From the NCBI GenBank assembly GCA_902782965.1, contig CACZPG010000208.1:1-22817 (forward strand): DNA of 22,817 nucleotides, given 5' to 3'. This document shows, piece by piece, positions 7,524-17,560 of the stretch; position 1 is the stretch's first letter, and each line of letters starts with the position of its first letter. This DNA comes from an uncultured Lachnospiraceae bacterium (GTDB taxonomy: Bacteria; Bacillota; Clostridia; Lachnospirales; Lachnospiraceae). Both the position numbers and the translations under genes were made by a program. The notes under the pieces were generated by a model that was given only the letters and a program-made list of their open reading frames with translations, was not told where the DNA came from and searched no databases.

Positions 7524-8528
7524 ATGATTAATATTGTAATAGATACAATTGGTGGAGATAATGGTGCTTCGGTATGTGTCAAAGGTGCAGTAGAAGGACT
7601 TATTCAAAATAATAATATTAAACTGTATCTGACAGGACATAAAGATGAAATTAACAGTCTTTTATCTGAATATGAATATGACAGTAATAGAATTGAAGTA
7701 ATAGATTGTACTGAAGAGATTGGTCTTAATGAACCACCTGTAAAGGCTGTAAGGGAGAAGAAGGATTCTTCCCTTGTAGTAGGTCTGAATCTTGTTAAAG
7801 AAGGAAAAGCAGATGCTATTATTTCTGCCGGAAGTACAGGAGCAATCCTTGCCGGTGGACAGTTTGTGGTGGGCAGAGCTAAGGGAGTTAAGAGAACGCC
7901 TCTTGCACATCTGCTTCCGACCGCAGGTGAGCCATCACTTCTTCTGGATTGTGGAGCAAATGTAGATATAAAACCAGAGGTTCTTGTACAATTCGCAGAG
8001 ATGGGATCTATCTATATGGAAGCAGTCTGTGGAGTTAATAATCCTCGTGTCGCAGTTGCTAATGTAGGTCTTGAAGAAGAGAAAGGTAACCAGCTGGTTA
8101 AAACAGCATACCATATATTAAAGAAGAAAGAGGGAATCAACTTCGTTGGTTCTATTGAGGCAAGAGCTATTCCTTTCGGAAAAGCTGATGTTATTGTGGC
8201 TGATGGTTTTGTTGGAAATGTAATAATCAAGCTTTATGAAGGCCTGTCAAAGATGATCCTTAAGGAACTGAAAAATGCATTTCTTTCATCTTTTAAAAGC
8301 AAAGTCGGAGCCGTTCTTATCAAGAAGAGTATGAAGAAAACCCTTCAGAAGTTTGATGCGTCTGACAAGGGTGGAGCTCCACTCCTTGGTCTTAAAGGCC
8401 TTGTTGTAAAGATACATGGTAATTCAAAAGACCGAGAGGTTGTTTCAGCAATTAAACAATGTGTGACATTTGTTGAGAATAATGTAAGTGAAAGAATTGT
8501 AAAGGGATTTGAAAATGTTGAAGAGTAA
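7524..8528 (+). CDS. plsX: phosphate acyltransferase PlsX
   Basis: A 334-residue peripheral membrane enzyme that converts acyl-ACP to acyl phosphate, the acyl donor for PlsY in phospholipid synthesis. Family marks are the N-terminal IDTIGGDNGA, SAGSTGAILAGG, KRTPLAHLLPT, LLLDCGANVD and the C-terminal KGLVVKIHGNS. The start is taken at 7524 because GGGAGAAAGG (7506-7515) lies 8 bases upstream; an earlier in-frame ATG at 7491 would add 11 residues and has no such site. The end overlaps rnc by 14 bases. An acpP gene often stands between plsX and rnc; here there is none. Confidence 0.96.
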   Translation: MINIVIDTIGGDNGASVCVKGAVEGLIQNNNIKLYLTGHKDEINSLLSEYEYDSNRIEVIDCTEEIGLNEPPVKAVREKKDSSLVVGLNLVKEGKADAIISAGSTGAILAGGQFVVGRAKGVKRTPLAHLLPTAGEPSLLLDCGANVDIKPEVLVQFAEMGSIYMEAVCGVNNPRVAVANVGLEEEKGNQLVKTAYHILKKKEGINFVGSIEARAIPFGKADVIVADGFVGNVIIKLYEGLSKMILKELKNAFLSSFKSKVGAVLIKKSMKKTLQKFDASDKGGAPLLGLKGLVVKIHGNSKDREVVSAIKQCVTFVENNVSERIVKGFENVEE

Positions 8529-9201
8529 GGATTATAGCAGGTTAGAAGAAATTCTCGGATATCAATTTAAGGACAAGTCCCATCTTGATACTGCATTTAC
8601 ACATAAATCATATGCTAATGAATCGGCTGAAAAGGTGGTATCCTATGAAAGATATGAGTATCTTGGGGATGCTATCCTTGAATATGTAACCAGTAAAGAA
8701 TTATTTGAAGAATATCCTGATAAGACAGAAGGTGAGCTTACCAAGCTGAGAGCAAGTCTTGTCTGTGAATATACTTTATCCCAGATTACACAGAAGCTTG
8801 GTTTTGGAGATTATTTATATCTTAGTCATGGAGAGGAAATTAATGATGGAAAGAATCGCCCATCTATTCTGTGTGATCTTTTTGAATCTGTTCTAGGAGC
8901 TGTATATCTTGATGGAGGCCTTGAAGAGGCTGAGAAATATATCAAGAAGCTTCTGCTCAGTGATATTGAGAGCAATTCTACATTTTATGATGCCAAATCT
9001 ATTCTGCAGGAATATGCCCAGGCAGAAGGTCTTAAGCTTGATTACAGGCTGATATCTACTCTGGGACCGGAGCATAACCGGGTATACAGAGTTGTTGCAA
9101 GACTTAATAAGGAAGAATATGAGGAAGGAACAGGACCTACCAAGAAAATGGCTGAGCAGGTAGCTGCTCATGAGACAATCAAGAGGTTAGGTATAGAGTA
9201 A
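8515..9201 (+). CDS. rnc: ribonuclease III
   Basis: A 228-residue endonuclease that cuts double-stranded RNA, as in rRNA precursor processing. The N-terminal RNase III domain contains the signature YERYEYLGDAILEY with acidic metal ligands and the second acidic site in FESVLGAVYLDGG. The C-terminal double-stranded-RNA-binding domain (about 155-227) ends in the KKMAEQVAAHETIKRL helix. ATG 8515 is preferred over TTG 8509 because AAAGGG (8501-8506) is 8 bases from the ATG but only 2 from the TTG. The gene overlaps the end of plsX, and its TAA shares one base with the smc ATG (TAATG), so translation of the three genes is probably coupled. Confidence 0.97.
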   Translation: MLKSKDYSRLEEILGYQFKDKSHLDTAFTHKSYANESAEKVVSYERYEYLGDAILEYVTSKELFEEYPDKTEGELTKLRASLVCEYTLSQITQKLGFGDYLYLSHGEEINDGKNRPSILCDLFESVLGAVYLDGGLEEAEKYIKKLLLSDIESNSTFYDAKSILQEYAQAEGLKLDYRLISTLGPEHNRVYRVVARLNKEEYEEGTGPTKKMAEQVAAHETIKRLGIE

Positions 9202-12200
9202 TGTATTTAAAAAGTATAGAAGTTAATGGTTTTAAATCTTTTGCAAATAAGATAGATTTTAAATTCGAAGAGGGTATTACAGCTATTGTTGGACCTAATG
9301 GATCCGGTAAAAGTAATGTAGCAGATGCCGTAAGATGGGTGCTTGGTGAGCAGAGTGCATCAAAGCTCAGAGGCTCCAAAATGGAGGATGTAATATTTGC
9401 CGGAACTGAACAGAGAAAACCTCAGGCTGCTGCTTACGTGGCTATAACTCTCGATAATTCCGATCATAGTCTCCCAATAGATTATAATGAAGTAACTGTT
9501 GCCAGACGTGTTTACAGATCCGGTGAAAGTGAATATCTGCTTAATGGAAATGTTACCAGACTTAAGGATGTAACCTCTCTTTTCTTTGATACCGGTATAG
9601 GAAAAGAAGGCTATTCTATTATCGGTCAGGGTCAGATTGAAAGGATTCTTTCTGATAAACCGGATGACCGCCGTGCGCTCTTTGATGAAGCAGCAGGTAT
9701 TGTAAAATATAAGAAGAATAAGCAGATTACAGAGAAACAGCTGGATGCTGAACATGTAAATCTGAATCGTGTTAATGATATACTTTCGGGACTTGAAGAA
9801 AGAGTTGAACCTCTTAGAGAGCAGTCTGAAAAAGCCAAAATATTTTTAGAGCTTAAAGAGAGACAGAAGACGCTGGATATTAATTCCTTCCTTATTGAAA
9901 TAGATAGGATCAGGGATAAGATTGATGATAATGAGAATAAACTTGAAATAACTGAGAGTCATACTGCAAGACTGAGAGATGAATTTGATTATACCAAGGT
10001 CGAGTATGAAAGGCTTGAGAAGGTCCTGGAGGAATTATCTGAGAAGATAGATGAAACCAAAGGCGAAATAAATGAAAAGAAACTTGAAAGTGAGCATGCA
10101 GAGGGTGAAATCAGGGTTATAAATGAGAGAATCTCCTCTGAAAATGTCATTACAGCCGAAATTAATACACAGATTGAAAGGCTGGAAAAGAGGCTTACTG
10201 AACTTAACCAGCAGAAAAATGACTTTGAAGAAAAACGTAAGGTGGTAGCTGAAGAACTTAAGGCTAAGGAAAAAACTGCTGCCGAGGTGGATAAAGACAG
10301 AGCAAAGGCTGAGGCTGAAGAGGAAGAAATAGCCGGTCGTATTGAAGGTGCTAAATCAGATATTATCGAATTCATTAATGAGGGCGGTAATCTGAAGGAG
10401 AAGATAGCCAGATACGATACCATGCTTGAGAATATCAATCTCAGAAAGACTGAACTGAGATCCAAACTCCTTCAGGATAAGAGCGAGGAGTCTGAAGTTC
10501 TTGCCCGCAAGAATACCTTTGAAAATGATAAAGCGGCTGTAGATGATTCTCTTGATAAGGCTAAGGCCAAGCTTGCAAAATGTGAGAATGATCTCAGAAA
10601 TGTTTCTGAACGTTCGGGAAATATAAAGAATGATATTCAGAAATATAACCAGTCCATTATTGGTCTTAAATCCAGATATGAGAGTCTTCGAAATCTTACA
10701 GAGAGATATGAGGGCTATGGTCAGAGCATTAAGAAGGTAATGGAAAGGAAGGAGAATAATAAGAAGGTTATTGGTGTAGTAGCCGACATTATTACAACTT
10801 CCAAAGAATATGAAACCGCCATTGAGACTGCACTTGGTGCCAGTATTCAGAATATAGTAACTGAAGATGAAGAGACAGCTAAAGAAATGATCAGCTATCT
10901 CAGATCCAATAAACTCGGAAGAGCTACATTTCTTCCTATTACCAGTGTTAAAGGAAGAGGCAATGCGAACCCTGATGCCCTGAAAGAAAAGGGTGTGATC
11001 GGAGTAGCTTCGCAGCTTGTCAAAGCTAATAAGAAATATCAGGGCGTGGTAGAAAGTCTGCTTGGAAGAAGCATTGTCGTTGAGAATATAGATGATGCTA
11101 TCAGAATTTCCAAGAAGTATAATCAGTCACTGAGACTTGTTACTCCTACAGGTGAACTTATTAATCCCGGTGGAGCAATGACTGGTGGAGCCTTCAGGAA
11201 TTCCAGTAATCTTCTGGGACGTAAGAGAGAACTTGAAGATATTCAGAAAGAAATCGGCGAGACCAGCACCAAGCTTATGAAAGCTCGTGAGGAAGATGCA
11301 GGTCTAACAATGAAGAAGGAATCTCTCAAAGAAGAGAGAAATCATCTGAATGACCAGATACAGAAGCTTTCCATTGAACAGAGTTCAGTAAATATAGAAC
11401 TGAAGAATATTGAAGACAGACTTGAGGCTATCAAGATCAGCTATGCAAGTATCAAGAAAGAAGATTCCGAACTTGATACTCAGGTTAATCAGATTGATGA
11501 TAATAAGAAGGATCTCTTCGATACCGGAAAACAACACGAAACAGCTATAAAGGATAGAGAGTCTGCTATAGCCAAGCTTGAAATTGAATTGAATCAGAAG
11601 AGAGATCTGAAGCATAGTATAGAAGATAAACTTACTGCTATGAACCTGGAGCTTGCCGGTATCAAGCAGAATGTATCACATGCTGAGAACGATATTAACA
11701 GAGTCAGATTTGAAATGGATGAGTACGAAGAAGAGAGAGATCGTGCAAGAAATCGACTTGTTAATAATTCTGATAATGTCAAGAATCTTGAGCAGGAGCT
11801 TAAGGATCTTGATAAGGTTAAATCAGAGAACGAGAAAGCTGTTAATAAACTTAAAGAAGAACTTGATAAATTTACTGAAGAGAAGGATTCCATTAATCAG
11901 AAGAATAAAGCTTTCTTTGAGAAGCGAGAGAAATTATCTACGGATATTAATGGTCTTGAGAAATCGGCTTATACTCTTAAACTTGCTATAGAAAGACTTG
12001 AAGAAGAAAGAGATAAGGCTTCCAACTACATGTGGGAGGAGTATGAGCTCACTTACAGTTCTGCTGAGCTTCTTAAAACAGAGGATTATGATGATCCGGC
12101 TGCACTGAAGAAGGAAATGGGAACTGTTAAACAGAGGATTAAATCTCTGGGTGATGTAAATGTAAATGCCATTGAGGAATATAAAGAAGTATCAGAACGG

Positions 12201-12758
12201 TACGAATTCCTTAAAGAACAGAGAGATGATATCCTTGAAGCAGAGAATAACCTTCGTGGTATTATTGCCGATCTTGATAAGGCGATGAAGGAAACCTTTG
12301 CTGAGAAATTCAAGGATATTCAGGAAATGTTTAATAAGGTATTCAAGGAGCTCTTCGGTGGTGGTAAGGCCAGTCTTATGCTGGTTGATGAAGAGAATAT
12401 TCTTGAGACAGGAATTATCATTAATGCTCAGCCGCCGGGAAAGAAGCTTCAGAACATGATGCAGCTCTCCGGTGGTGAGAAGAGTCTTACAGCCATCAGT
12501 CTGCTCTTCGCGATTCAGAGTCTTAAGCCATCTCCATTCTGTCTTCTTGACGAGATTGAGGCCGCGCTTGATGATTCCAACGTTAACAGATTTGCCCATT
12601 ATCTTGATAAACTGACAAAACATACTCAGTTTGTTGTTATTACACATAGGAAAGGTACCATGGAATCAGCTAACCGTCTGTATGGTATCACAATGCAGGA
12701 GAAGGGTGTATCAACTCTTGTTTCGGTAAATCTTATTGAAGATAAACTGGATGATTAA
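9201..12758 (+). CDS. smc: chromosome partition protein SMC
   Basis: A 1185-residue SMC ATPase that, with ScpA and ScpB, extrudes DNA loops and compacts the nucleoid. The N-terminal ATPase half has Walker A GPNGSGKS (31-38) and a Q-loop region in VLGEQSASKLRG. Two long charged coiled coils (about 170-500 and 675-1020) flank the hinge (about 510-670), which includes the Gly-rich GGAMTGGAF. The C-terminal half has the ABC signature LSGGEK (1089-1094), Walker B with D1117-E1118 in CLLDEIEAALDD, and a switch histidine in VITHRKG. Length is typical. The ATG overlaps the rnc stop by one base. rnc-smc-ftsY is a conserved Firmicute order. scpA and scpB are not in this window. Confidence 0.98.
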   Translation: MYLKSIEVNGFKSFANKIDFKFEEGITAIVGPNGSGKSNVADAVRWVLGEQSASKLRGSKMEDVIFAGTEQRKPQAAAYVAITLDNSDHSLPIDYNEVTVARRVYRSGESEYLLNGNVTRLKDVTSLFFDTGIGKEGYSIIGQGQIERILSDKPDDRRALFDEAAGIVKYKKNKQITEKQLDAEHVNLNRVNDILSGLEERVEPLREQSEKAKIFLELKERQKTLDINSFLIEIDRIRDKIDDNENKLEITESHTARLRDEFDYTKVEYERLEKVLEELSEKIDETKGEINEKKLESEHAEGEIRVINERISSENVITAEINTQIERLEKRLTELNQQKNDFEEKRKVVAEELKAKEKTAAEVDKDRAKAEAEEEEIAGRIEGAKSDIIEFINEGGNLKEKIARYDTMLENINLRKTELRSKLLQDKSEESEVLARKNTFENDKAAVDDSLDKAKAKLAKCENDLRNVSERSGNIKNDIQKYNQSIIGLKSRYESLRNLTERYEGYGQSIKKVMERKENNKKVIGVVADIITTSKEYETAIETALGASIQNIVTEDEETAKEMISYLRSNKLGRATFLPITSVKGRGNANPDALKEKGVIGVASQLVKANKKYQGVVESLLGRSIVVENIDDAIRISKKYNQSLRLVTPTGELINPGGAMTGGAFRNSSNLLGRKRELEDIQKEIGETSTKLMKAREEDAGLTMKKESLKEERNHLNDQIQKLSIEQSSVNIELKNIEDRLEAIKISYASIKKEDSELDTQVNQIDDNKKDLFDTGKQHETAIKDRESAIAKLEIELNQKRDLKHSIEDKLTAMNLELAGIKQNVSHAENDINRVRFEMDEYEEERDRARNRLVNNSDNVKNLEQELKDLDKVKSENEKAVNKLKEELDKFTEEKDSINQKNKAFFEKREKLSTDINGLEKSAYTLKLAIERLEEERDKASNYMWEEYELTYSSAELLKTEDYDDPAALKKEMGTVKQRIKSLGDVNVNAIEEYKEVSERYEFLKEQRDDILEAENNLRGIIADLDKAMKETFAEKFKDIQEMFNKVFKELFGGGKASLMLVDEENILETGIIINAQPPGKKLQNMMQLSGGEKSLTAISLLFAIQSLKPSPFCLLDEIEAALDDSNVNRFAHYLDKLTKHTQFVVITHRKGTMESANRLYGITMQEKGVSTLVSVNLIEDKLDD

Positions 12759-12775
12759 TATTCCGGATAACTTCT

Positions 12776-12784
12776 AAAGGAGGT
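12776..12784 (+). promoter_or_regulatory. near-perfect Shine-Dalgarno of ftsY
   Basis: AAAGGAGGT matches the 16S rRNA 3' tail over nine bases and stands 8 bases before the ATG at 12793, in a 34-base gap after smc. It predicts strong independent initiation, unlike the overlapping genes upstream. Confidence 0.85.
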
Positions 12785-12792
12785 AGAAAAGT

Positions 12793-13761
12793 ATGGGATT
12801 TTTTCAACGATTAAAGGAAGGTCTTAAGAAGACCAGTGATAGTATAGCCAGTGTTTTCAGCACGGCAACACAAATAGATGACGACTTCTATGATGAACTT
12901 GAAGAAACGCTTATTTCAGCTGATATGGGTTTTGAAACCACTGAGAAAGTAATTGATGATCTTAAGGAAAAGGTTGAAGAACTCGGTATCAAAGATGCTG
13001 CACAGTGTAAAGAATTTGTAATGAATTCCTTAAGAGACCAGATGAATGTTCCTGATAATGCATACTGTTTCGAGGATGCGAAAACAGTTATGCTTATTAT
13101 CGGTGTAAACGGAGTGGGTAAGACTACTTCTATTGGTAAGCTTGCAGCTCAGTACAAGAAGCAGGGCAGAAGTGTTATAGTCGCTGCTGCAGATACTTTC
13201 AGGGCAGGAGCTATTGAACAGCTTAGAACCTGGACTGAAAGAGCCGGTGTTGATCTTATTGCACAGGGTGAAGGCGCTGATCCTTCTGCAGTAGTATATG
13301 ATGCGGTTAAAGCAGCAAAAGCCAGAAAAACAAATCTTACTCTTATTGATACTGCAGGAAGGCTTCATAATAAGAAGAATCTTATGGATGAGTTGGCTAA
13401 AATGCGTAGAGTAATTTCAAGAGAGTATCCTGAATGCTATGTTGAGACCTTGATAGTTCTCGATGGATCCACAGGGCAGAATGCTCTTGAACAGGCAAGA
13501 CAGTTCTCGAATGTAACTGAGATTAACGGAATAATTCTCACTAAGTTAGATGGTACTGCCAAGGGTGGAATCGCTGTAGCCATACAGTCAGAACTTAAGG
13601 TTCCTGTTAAATATATCGGTGTAGGTGAGAAGATTGATGATCTTCAAAAGTTTGATCCTGATGAATATATAAATGCATTATTTGAAGATTTCGATATGAA
13701 GTCTGATCAGGATATAGTTGTGGATGAAGCAATCCGCGGAATGTCATCCTTCGATGAATAA
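12793..13761 (+). CDS. ftsY: signal recognition particle receptor FtsY
   Basis: A 322-residue SRP-family GTPase that receives ribosome-SRP complexes at the membrane and hands nascent membrane proteins to SecYEG. A short N-terminal helical bundle (about 1-90) precedes the G domain: G1 GVNGVGKTT (104-112), DTFRAGAIEQL, G3 DTAGRLHNKKNLMDEL and G4 LTKLDGTAKGG. The long acidic N-terminal domain of the E. coli protein is absent, as is usual in Firmicutes; the first 25 residues are amphipathic (MGFFQRLKEGLKK) and probably touch the membrane. ffh is not adjacent. It follows smc closely and ends 49 bases before the threonine ammonia-lyase gene. Confidence 0.97.
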   Translation: MGFFQRLKEGLKKTSDSIASVFSTATQIDDDFYDELEETLISADMGFETTEKVIDDLKEKVEELGIKDAAQCKEFVMNSLRDQMNVPDNAYCFEDAKTVMLIIGVNGVGKTTSIGKLAAQYKKQGRSVIVAAADTFRAGAIEQLRTWTERAGVDLIAQGEGADPSAVVYDAVKAAKARKTNLTLIDTAGRLHNKKNLMDELAKMRRVISREYPECYVETLIVLDGSTGQNALEQARQFSNVTEINGIILTKLDGTAKGGIAVAIQSELKVPVKYIGVGEKIDDLQKFDPDEYINALFEDFDMKSDQDIVVDEAIRGMSSFDE

Positions 13762-13810
13762 GTCTATTAAAAGTATTAAAATCTGTTTAATATATAAAGA
13801 GGATAAAACA

Positions 13811-15028
13811 ATGTTAACAAGAGAAAAGTTTGAAGAAGCTTATGAAATTGTTTCAAAAGTAGCACGTAATACCGGTCTGGTTGAAAGCGAGTACTTCAGT
13901 AATCTTACAGGTAATAAAGTGTTTCTGAAGCCTGAAAATATGCAGCTGACAGGTGCATATAAGATAAGAGGAGCTTATTATAAAATAAGTCAGCTTTCTG
14001 AAGAAGACAGAGAGAAAGGCCTTATTACTGCATCAGCCGGTAATCATGCTCAGGGAGTAGCCTATGCTGCTAAAGCATATGGTGTAAAGGCTGTAATTGT
14101 TATGCCTACAACTACTCCATTAATTAAAGTAAACAGAACCAAGAGCTATGGAGCAGATGTAATCCTTTATGGAGATGTTTATGATGAGTCCTGTGCATAT
14201 GCTCTTAAACTCGCAGAAGAGAATGGATATACCTTTATTCATCCCTTTGATGATCTGGATGTAGCTACCGGTCAGAGTACCGTTGCAATGGAAATCCTTA
14301 AGGAACAGCCATTTATAGATACAATTCTTGTTCCTATTGGTGGTGGTGGACTTGCAACCGGTGTTGCAACTCTGGCAAAAATGCTTAATCCCTCTATAAA
14401 AGTTATTGGTGTTGAACCTGCCGGTGCCAGCTGTATGAAGACTTCTCTGGAAAAAGGAGAGGTAACAACTCTTGATAATGTAAATACCATAGCTGATGGT
14501 ACAGCGGTTAAGACTCCGGGAGAGAAGATATTCCCTTACATCCAGAAATATATAGATGAAATAATTACAGTAGAAGATAGTGAACTTATAGTTACATTTC
14601 TTGATATGATTGAGAATCATAAAATGATTGCTGAGAATTCCGGACTTCTGACAGTTGCGGCATTAAAGCATCTTAAACCGGAAGGAAAGAAAGTAGCTGC
14701 TATTATTTCCGGCGGAAATATGGATGTAATAACCTTATCATCTGTAGTTCAGCATGGTCTTGTTGCCAGAAGCAGAATATTTACAGTATCTGTTCTTCTT
14801 CCGGATAAGCCGGGTGAATTGATGAAGGTTTCTCAGCTGATTGCTGAACTTCAGGGAAATATAATTGAGCTTGAACATAATCAGTTCGTTTCTCTTAACA
14901 GAAATGCAGCTGTTGAACTTATTATAACTATTGAAGCTTTCGGACCGGAACATAAGGATAATATTATGAAGGTTCTGGAAGAGAAGGGTTACAGACCTAA
15001 GGATAAGAGCCATAAGGCGGTGTTATAA
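13811..15028 (+). CDS. ilvA: threonine ammonia-lyase with C-terminal ACT domain
   Basis: A 405-residue PLP enzyme that deaminates threonine to 2-oxobutyrate, feeding isoleucine synthesis or propionate-type catabolism. The PLP lysine is K51 in TGAYKIRGAYYK; the phosphate-binding loop is PIGGGGLATG (about 175-184); and SGGNMD is near the end of the catalytic part. The last 75 or so residues, beginning FTVSVLLPDKPGELMKV, are an ACT regulatory domain. This matches the medium-length type rather than the long biosynthetic form with two ACT-like regions. The start at 13811 follows AAAGAGG (13796-13802) by 8 bases; a longer in-frame start would run into ftsY. The stop shares a base with the next gene (TAATG). 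Whether it is biosynthetic or catabolic (tdcB-like) cannot be told from sequence. Confidence 0.93.
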   Translation: MLTREKFEEAYEIVSKVARNTGLVESEYFSNLTGNKVFLKPENMQLTGAYKIRGAYYKISQLSEEDREKGLITASAGNHAQGVAYAAKAYGVKAVIVMPTTTPLIKVNRTKSYGADVILYGDVYDESCAYALKLAEENGYTFIHPFDDLDVATGQSTVAMEILKEQPFIDTILVPIGGGGLATGVATLAKMLNPSIKVIGVEPAGASCMKTSLEKGEVTTLDNVNTIADGTAVKTPGEKIFPYIQKYIDEIITVEDSELIVTFLDMIENHKMIAENSGLLTVAALKHLKPEGKKVAAIISGGNMDVITLSSVVQHGLVARSRIFTVSVLLPDKPGELMKVSQLIAELQGNIIELEHNQFVSLNRNAAVELIITIEAFGPEHKDNIMKVLEEKGYRPKDKSHKAVL

Positions 15029-15825
15029 TGCGGCTAATGAGTATCGCAAGCGGAAGCAGCGGTAATTCCTATTATATAGGAACAGATAATACCACTTTGC
15101 TGCTTGATGCCGGCATCAGCATGAAAAGAATTGAAAATGGATTAAACAGCATTGACATTTCTTTGAAAAATGTTGATGGAATTCTGCTTACTCATGAACA
15201 TATAGATCATATCAAAAGTATCGGTGTTATTTCACGTAAATATAAGATACCGATATACGCTACATATGGTACTATAGATGCTGCAATGACAGTTAACAGT
15301 CTTGGGGTTTTTGATTATAACTTATTTAAACCTATTCGTAATACAGATTCATTTATGATAGGTGATTTAAGAGTTAATGCATGTTCTATATCTCATGATG
15401 CGGCTGATCCCGTTTGTTACAGCTTTGAATGTAACGGACATAAGATTTCAGTTGCTACAGACCTTGGTGTTTATGATAACAGAGTGCTTGACTTTCTTAG
15501 TGAAAGTGAGGCTATGGTTATAGAAGCCAATCATGATATCAGAATGCTGGAGGTTGGACCTTATCCTTTTCATTTGAAGAAAAGAATTCTTGGGGATAAA
15601 GGCCATTTGTGTAATGAAGCTTCCGGTAAGCTCATCAGACAGCTTCTCCATGACAGACTTAAATATGTTGCACTTGGCCATTTGTCTGAAATGAATAATT
15701 ATCCGAAACTTGCATATGAGACTGTCAGACAAATGCTCGCTGATAATCCATTTACAAAAGATGTTCGTGATTTCGGACTGACTGTTGCTTCACGAAGTGA
15801 GTGTGGCAAAGTTGTTGAAATATAA
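15028..15825 (+). CDS. walJ: WalJ/YycJ-like metallo-beta-lactamase-fold hydrolase
   Basis: A 265-residue metallo-hydrolase. The opening MSIASGSSGNSYYIG with LLLDAGIS and the zinc motif H56-E-H58-I-D60-H61 are typical of the YycJ/WalJ (VicX) family. Further ligands are in SISHDAAD and VIEANHD, and LGHLSEMNNYP is the C-terminal family mark. In other Firmicutes walJ lies beside the walRK two-component genes and its product has been linked to DNA-end processing and cell-wall signalling. Here it is one base into the threonine ammonia-lyase stop, far from any walRK, so only the enzyme class is secure. It is presumably cytoplasmic; no signal peptide is seen. Confidence 0.9.
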   Translation: MRLMSIASGSSGNSYYIGTDNTTLLLDAGISMKRIENGLNSIDISLKNVDGILLTHEHIDHIKSIGVISRKYKIPIYATYGTIDAAMTVNSLGVFDYNLFKPIRNTDSFMIGDLRVNACSISHDAADPVCYSFECNGHKISVATDLGVYDNRVLDFLSESEAMVIEANHDIRMLEVGPYPFHLKKRILGDKGHLCNEASGKLIRQLLHDRLKYVALGHLSEMNNYPKLAYETVRQMLADNPFTKDVRDFGLTVASRSECGKVVEI

Positions 15826-15883
15826 CACAAGTGTCAAAAGTAAACATCATAATTATTATTTATATGACCTAAAGGAGAATGAT

Positions 15884-16156
15884 ATGGAAAAGACAATAAT
15901 TACTGTAGTTGGTAAAGATACTGTTGGAATAATCGCAAAGGTGTGTAATTATCTTGCCAGCAATAATATTAATATAAATGATATTACTCAGACAACAATG
16001 CAGGGATACTTCAATATGATGATGCTTGTTGATACTTCGGCATCTCTTAAACAGCATGAAGAGCTGGCTGATGAGCTTGCAAGTCTTGGGGATGAAATAG
16101 GTGTACAGATTAAAGCGCAGAAGGAAGAAATCTTCCAGATGATGCATAGAATATAA
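15884..16156 (+). CDS. ACT domain protein (UPF0237 family)
   Basis: A 90-residue stand-alone ACT domain. ITVVGKDTVGIIAKVCNYLA and the second-strand motif NININDITQTTMQGYFNMMMLVD fit the UPF0237 family. ACT domains bind small ligands, often amino acids, and act as allosteric modules. The start at 15884 is fixed by AAAGGAG (15871-15877), 6 bases upstream; the frame stays open back into walJ, but that stretch has no ribosome site. The UPF0210 gene follows after 17 bases. The same pair of families occurs side by side in other Firmicutes, so a complex or regulator-enzyme relation is likely but unproven. Confidence 0.92.
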   Translation: MEKTIITVVGKDTVGIIAKVCNYLASNNININDITQTTMQGYFNMMMLVDTSASLKQHEELADELASLGDEIGVQIKAQKEEIFQMMHRI

Positions 16157-16173
16157 ATTCGAGGAAATGATAT

Positions 16174-17538
16174 ATGATAACATTAGATGAAGTATTAGAG
16201 ACAAATGAAATGGTTCAGCGTATGAACTTTGATGTTCGTACAATCACTATGGGTATCAGTCTTCTTGATTGTGTAGGAAGCTCTGTTGATGAGACCTGCG
16301 ATAAAATATATAACAAAATAACTACCAAGGCCAGAGATCTGGTTAAGGTTGGAAAAGAAATCACATCGATGTATGGTATACCGATTGTGAATAAGAGAAT
16401 ATCTGTTACACCTATAGCTCTTGTAGGTGGCTCGGTTTGTAAATCCGTAGATGATTTCGTTCAGATAGCCAAGACACTTGATAATGCAGCTCATACTGTA
16501 GGTGTAAACTTCCTGGGTGGTTATTCTGCGCTTGTTTCCAAAGGTATGACTCCGGCAGACGAACTTCTGATAGAATCAATTCCAAGAGCTCTGGCAGAAA
16601 CGGAACTTGTATGTTCTTCTGTTAATTGTGGTTCCACCAAAACCGGAATTGATATGGATGCTGTCAGAATTATTGGAGAGAAGATTAAGGAGGCGGCAGA
16701 ACTTACTAAAGACAGAGATAGTTTTGCTACTGCCAAGTTCGTTGTATTCTGTAATGCTCCTGATGATAATCCATTTATGGCAGGTGCATTTCATGGTGTA
16801 ACTGAAGCAGATACGATAATAAATGTAGGTGTTTCAGGCCCCGGAGTAGTTAAGACTGCCCTTGAACAGGTAAGAGGTGAAAGCTTCGAGGTTCTGTGTG
16901 AGACTATTAAGAAAACTGCATTTAAGATAACAAGGGTAGGACAGCTGGTTGCTAAAGAAGCTTCAGCAAGACTTGGTGTTCCATTTGGAATAGTTGATCT
17001 TTCACTTGCTCCGACTCCTGCTATTGGTGATTCGGTTGCTGATATATTATGTGAGATGGGGCTTGAATATGCCGGTGCTCCGGGTACTACAGCTGCACTT
17101 GCACTTCTGAATGACCAGGTTAAGAAGGGTGGTATTATGGCCTCCTCTTATGTCGGTGGTCTTTCAGGTGCGTTCATTCCTGTGTCCGAAGATCAGGGAA
17201 TGATCAATGCAGTGGAAGCCGGTGCCCTTAGTATTGAGAAGCTTGAAGCGATGACCTGCGTATGCTCAGTTGGTCTTGATATGATTGCAATTCCGGGGGA
17301 CACACCTGCTACTACAATTTCAGGTATTATAGCTGATGAAATGGCTATAGGTATGATCAATCAGAAGACAACAGCTGTACGTATAATGCCAATTGCCGGT
17401 AAGAAGGTTGGCGACAGAGCAGTTTTCGGCGGTCTTCTTGGAGAAGCACCTGTAATGCCTGTAAACAATTATGATTGTTCGAAGTTTGTAGAGCGTACAG
17501 GAAGAATTCCTGCACCTGTGCATTCTTTTAAGAATTAA
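16174..17538 (+). CDS. UPF0210 (PFL-like, DUF711) family protein of unknown function
   Basis: A 454-residue cytoplasmic protein of the UPF0210/DUF711 family, structurally described as pyruvate-formate-lyase-like but without a demonstrated reaction. Conserved-looking segments include [79 protein letters not shown] and [11 protein letters not shown] see no C-terminal glycyl-radical RVxGY-type site, so true formate-lyase activity is not expected. GAGGAA (16161-16166) leads to the ATG. It is translated right after the small ACT protein, which may be its ligand-sensing partner. Length and ends are normal for the family. Confidence 0.93.
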   Translation: MITLDEVLETNEMVQRMNFDVRTITMGISLLDCVGSSVDETCDKIYNKITTKARDLVKVGKEITSMYGIPIVNKRISVTPIALVGGSVCKSVDDFVQIAKTLDNAAHTVGVNFLGGYSALVSKGMTPADELLIESIPRALAETELVCSSVNCGSTKTGIDMDAVRIIGEKIKEAAELTKDRDSFATAKFVVFCNAPDDNPFMAGAFHGVTEADTIINVGVSGPGVVKTALEQVRGESFEVLCETIKKTAFKITRVGQLVAKEASARLGVPFGIVDLSLAPTPAIGDSVADILCEMGLEYAGAPGTTAALALLNDQVKKGGIMASSYVGGLSGAFIPVSEDQGMINAVEAGALSIEKLEAMTCVCSVGLDMIAIPGDTPATTISGIIADEMAIGMINQKTTAVRIMPIAGKKVGDRAVFGGLLGEAPVMPVNNYDCSKFVERTGRIPAPVHSFKN

Positions 17539-17560
17539 TATTTTAGTGCATAGTATTATT

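Noticed and set aside
9989..10465. Long open antisense frame, serine- and phenylalanine-rich, opposite smc
   Set aside because: It mirrors the Glu/Lys-rich coiled-coil codons of smc, has no family resemblance, and lies wholly inside a certain gene.
13718..13810. Upstream extension of the threonine ammonia-lyase overlapping ftsY
   Set aside because: The extra residues match nothing in the family, while ATG 13811 has AAAGAGG at the proper distance.
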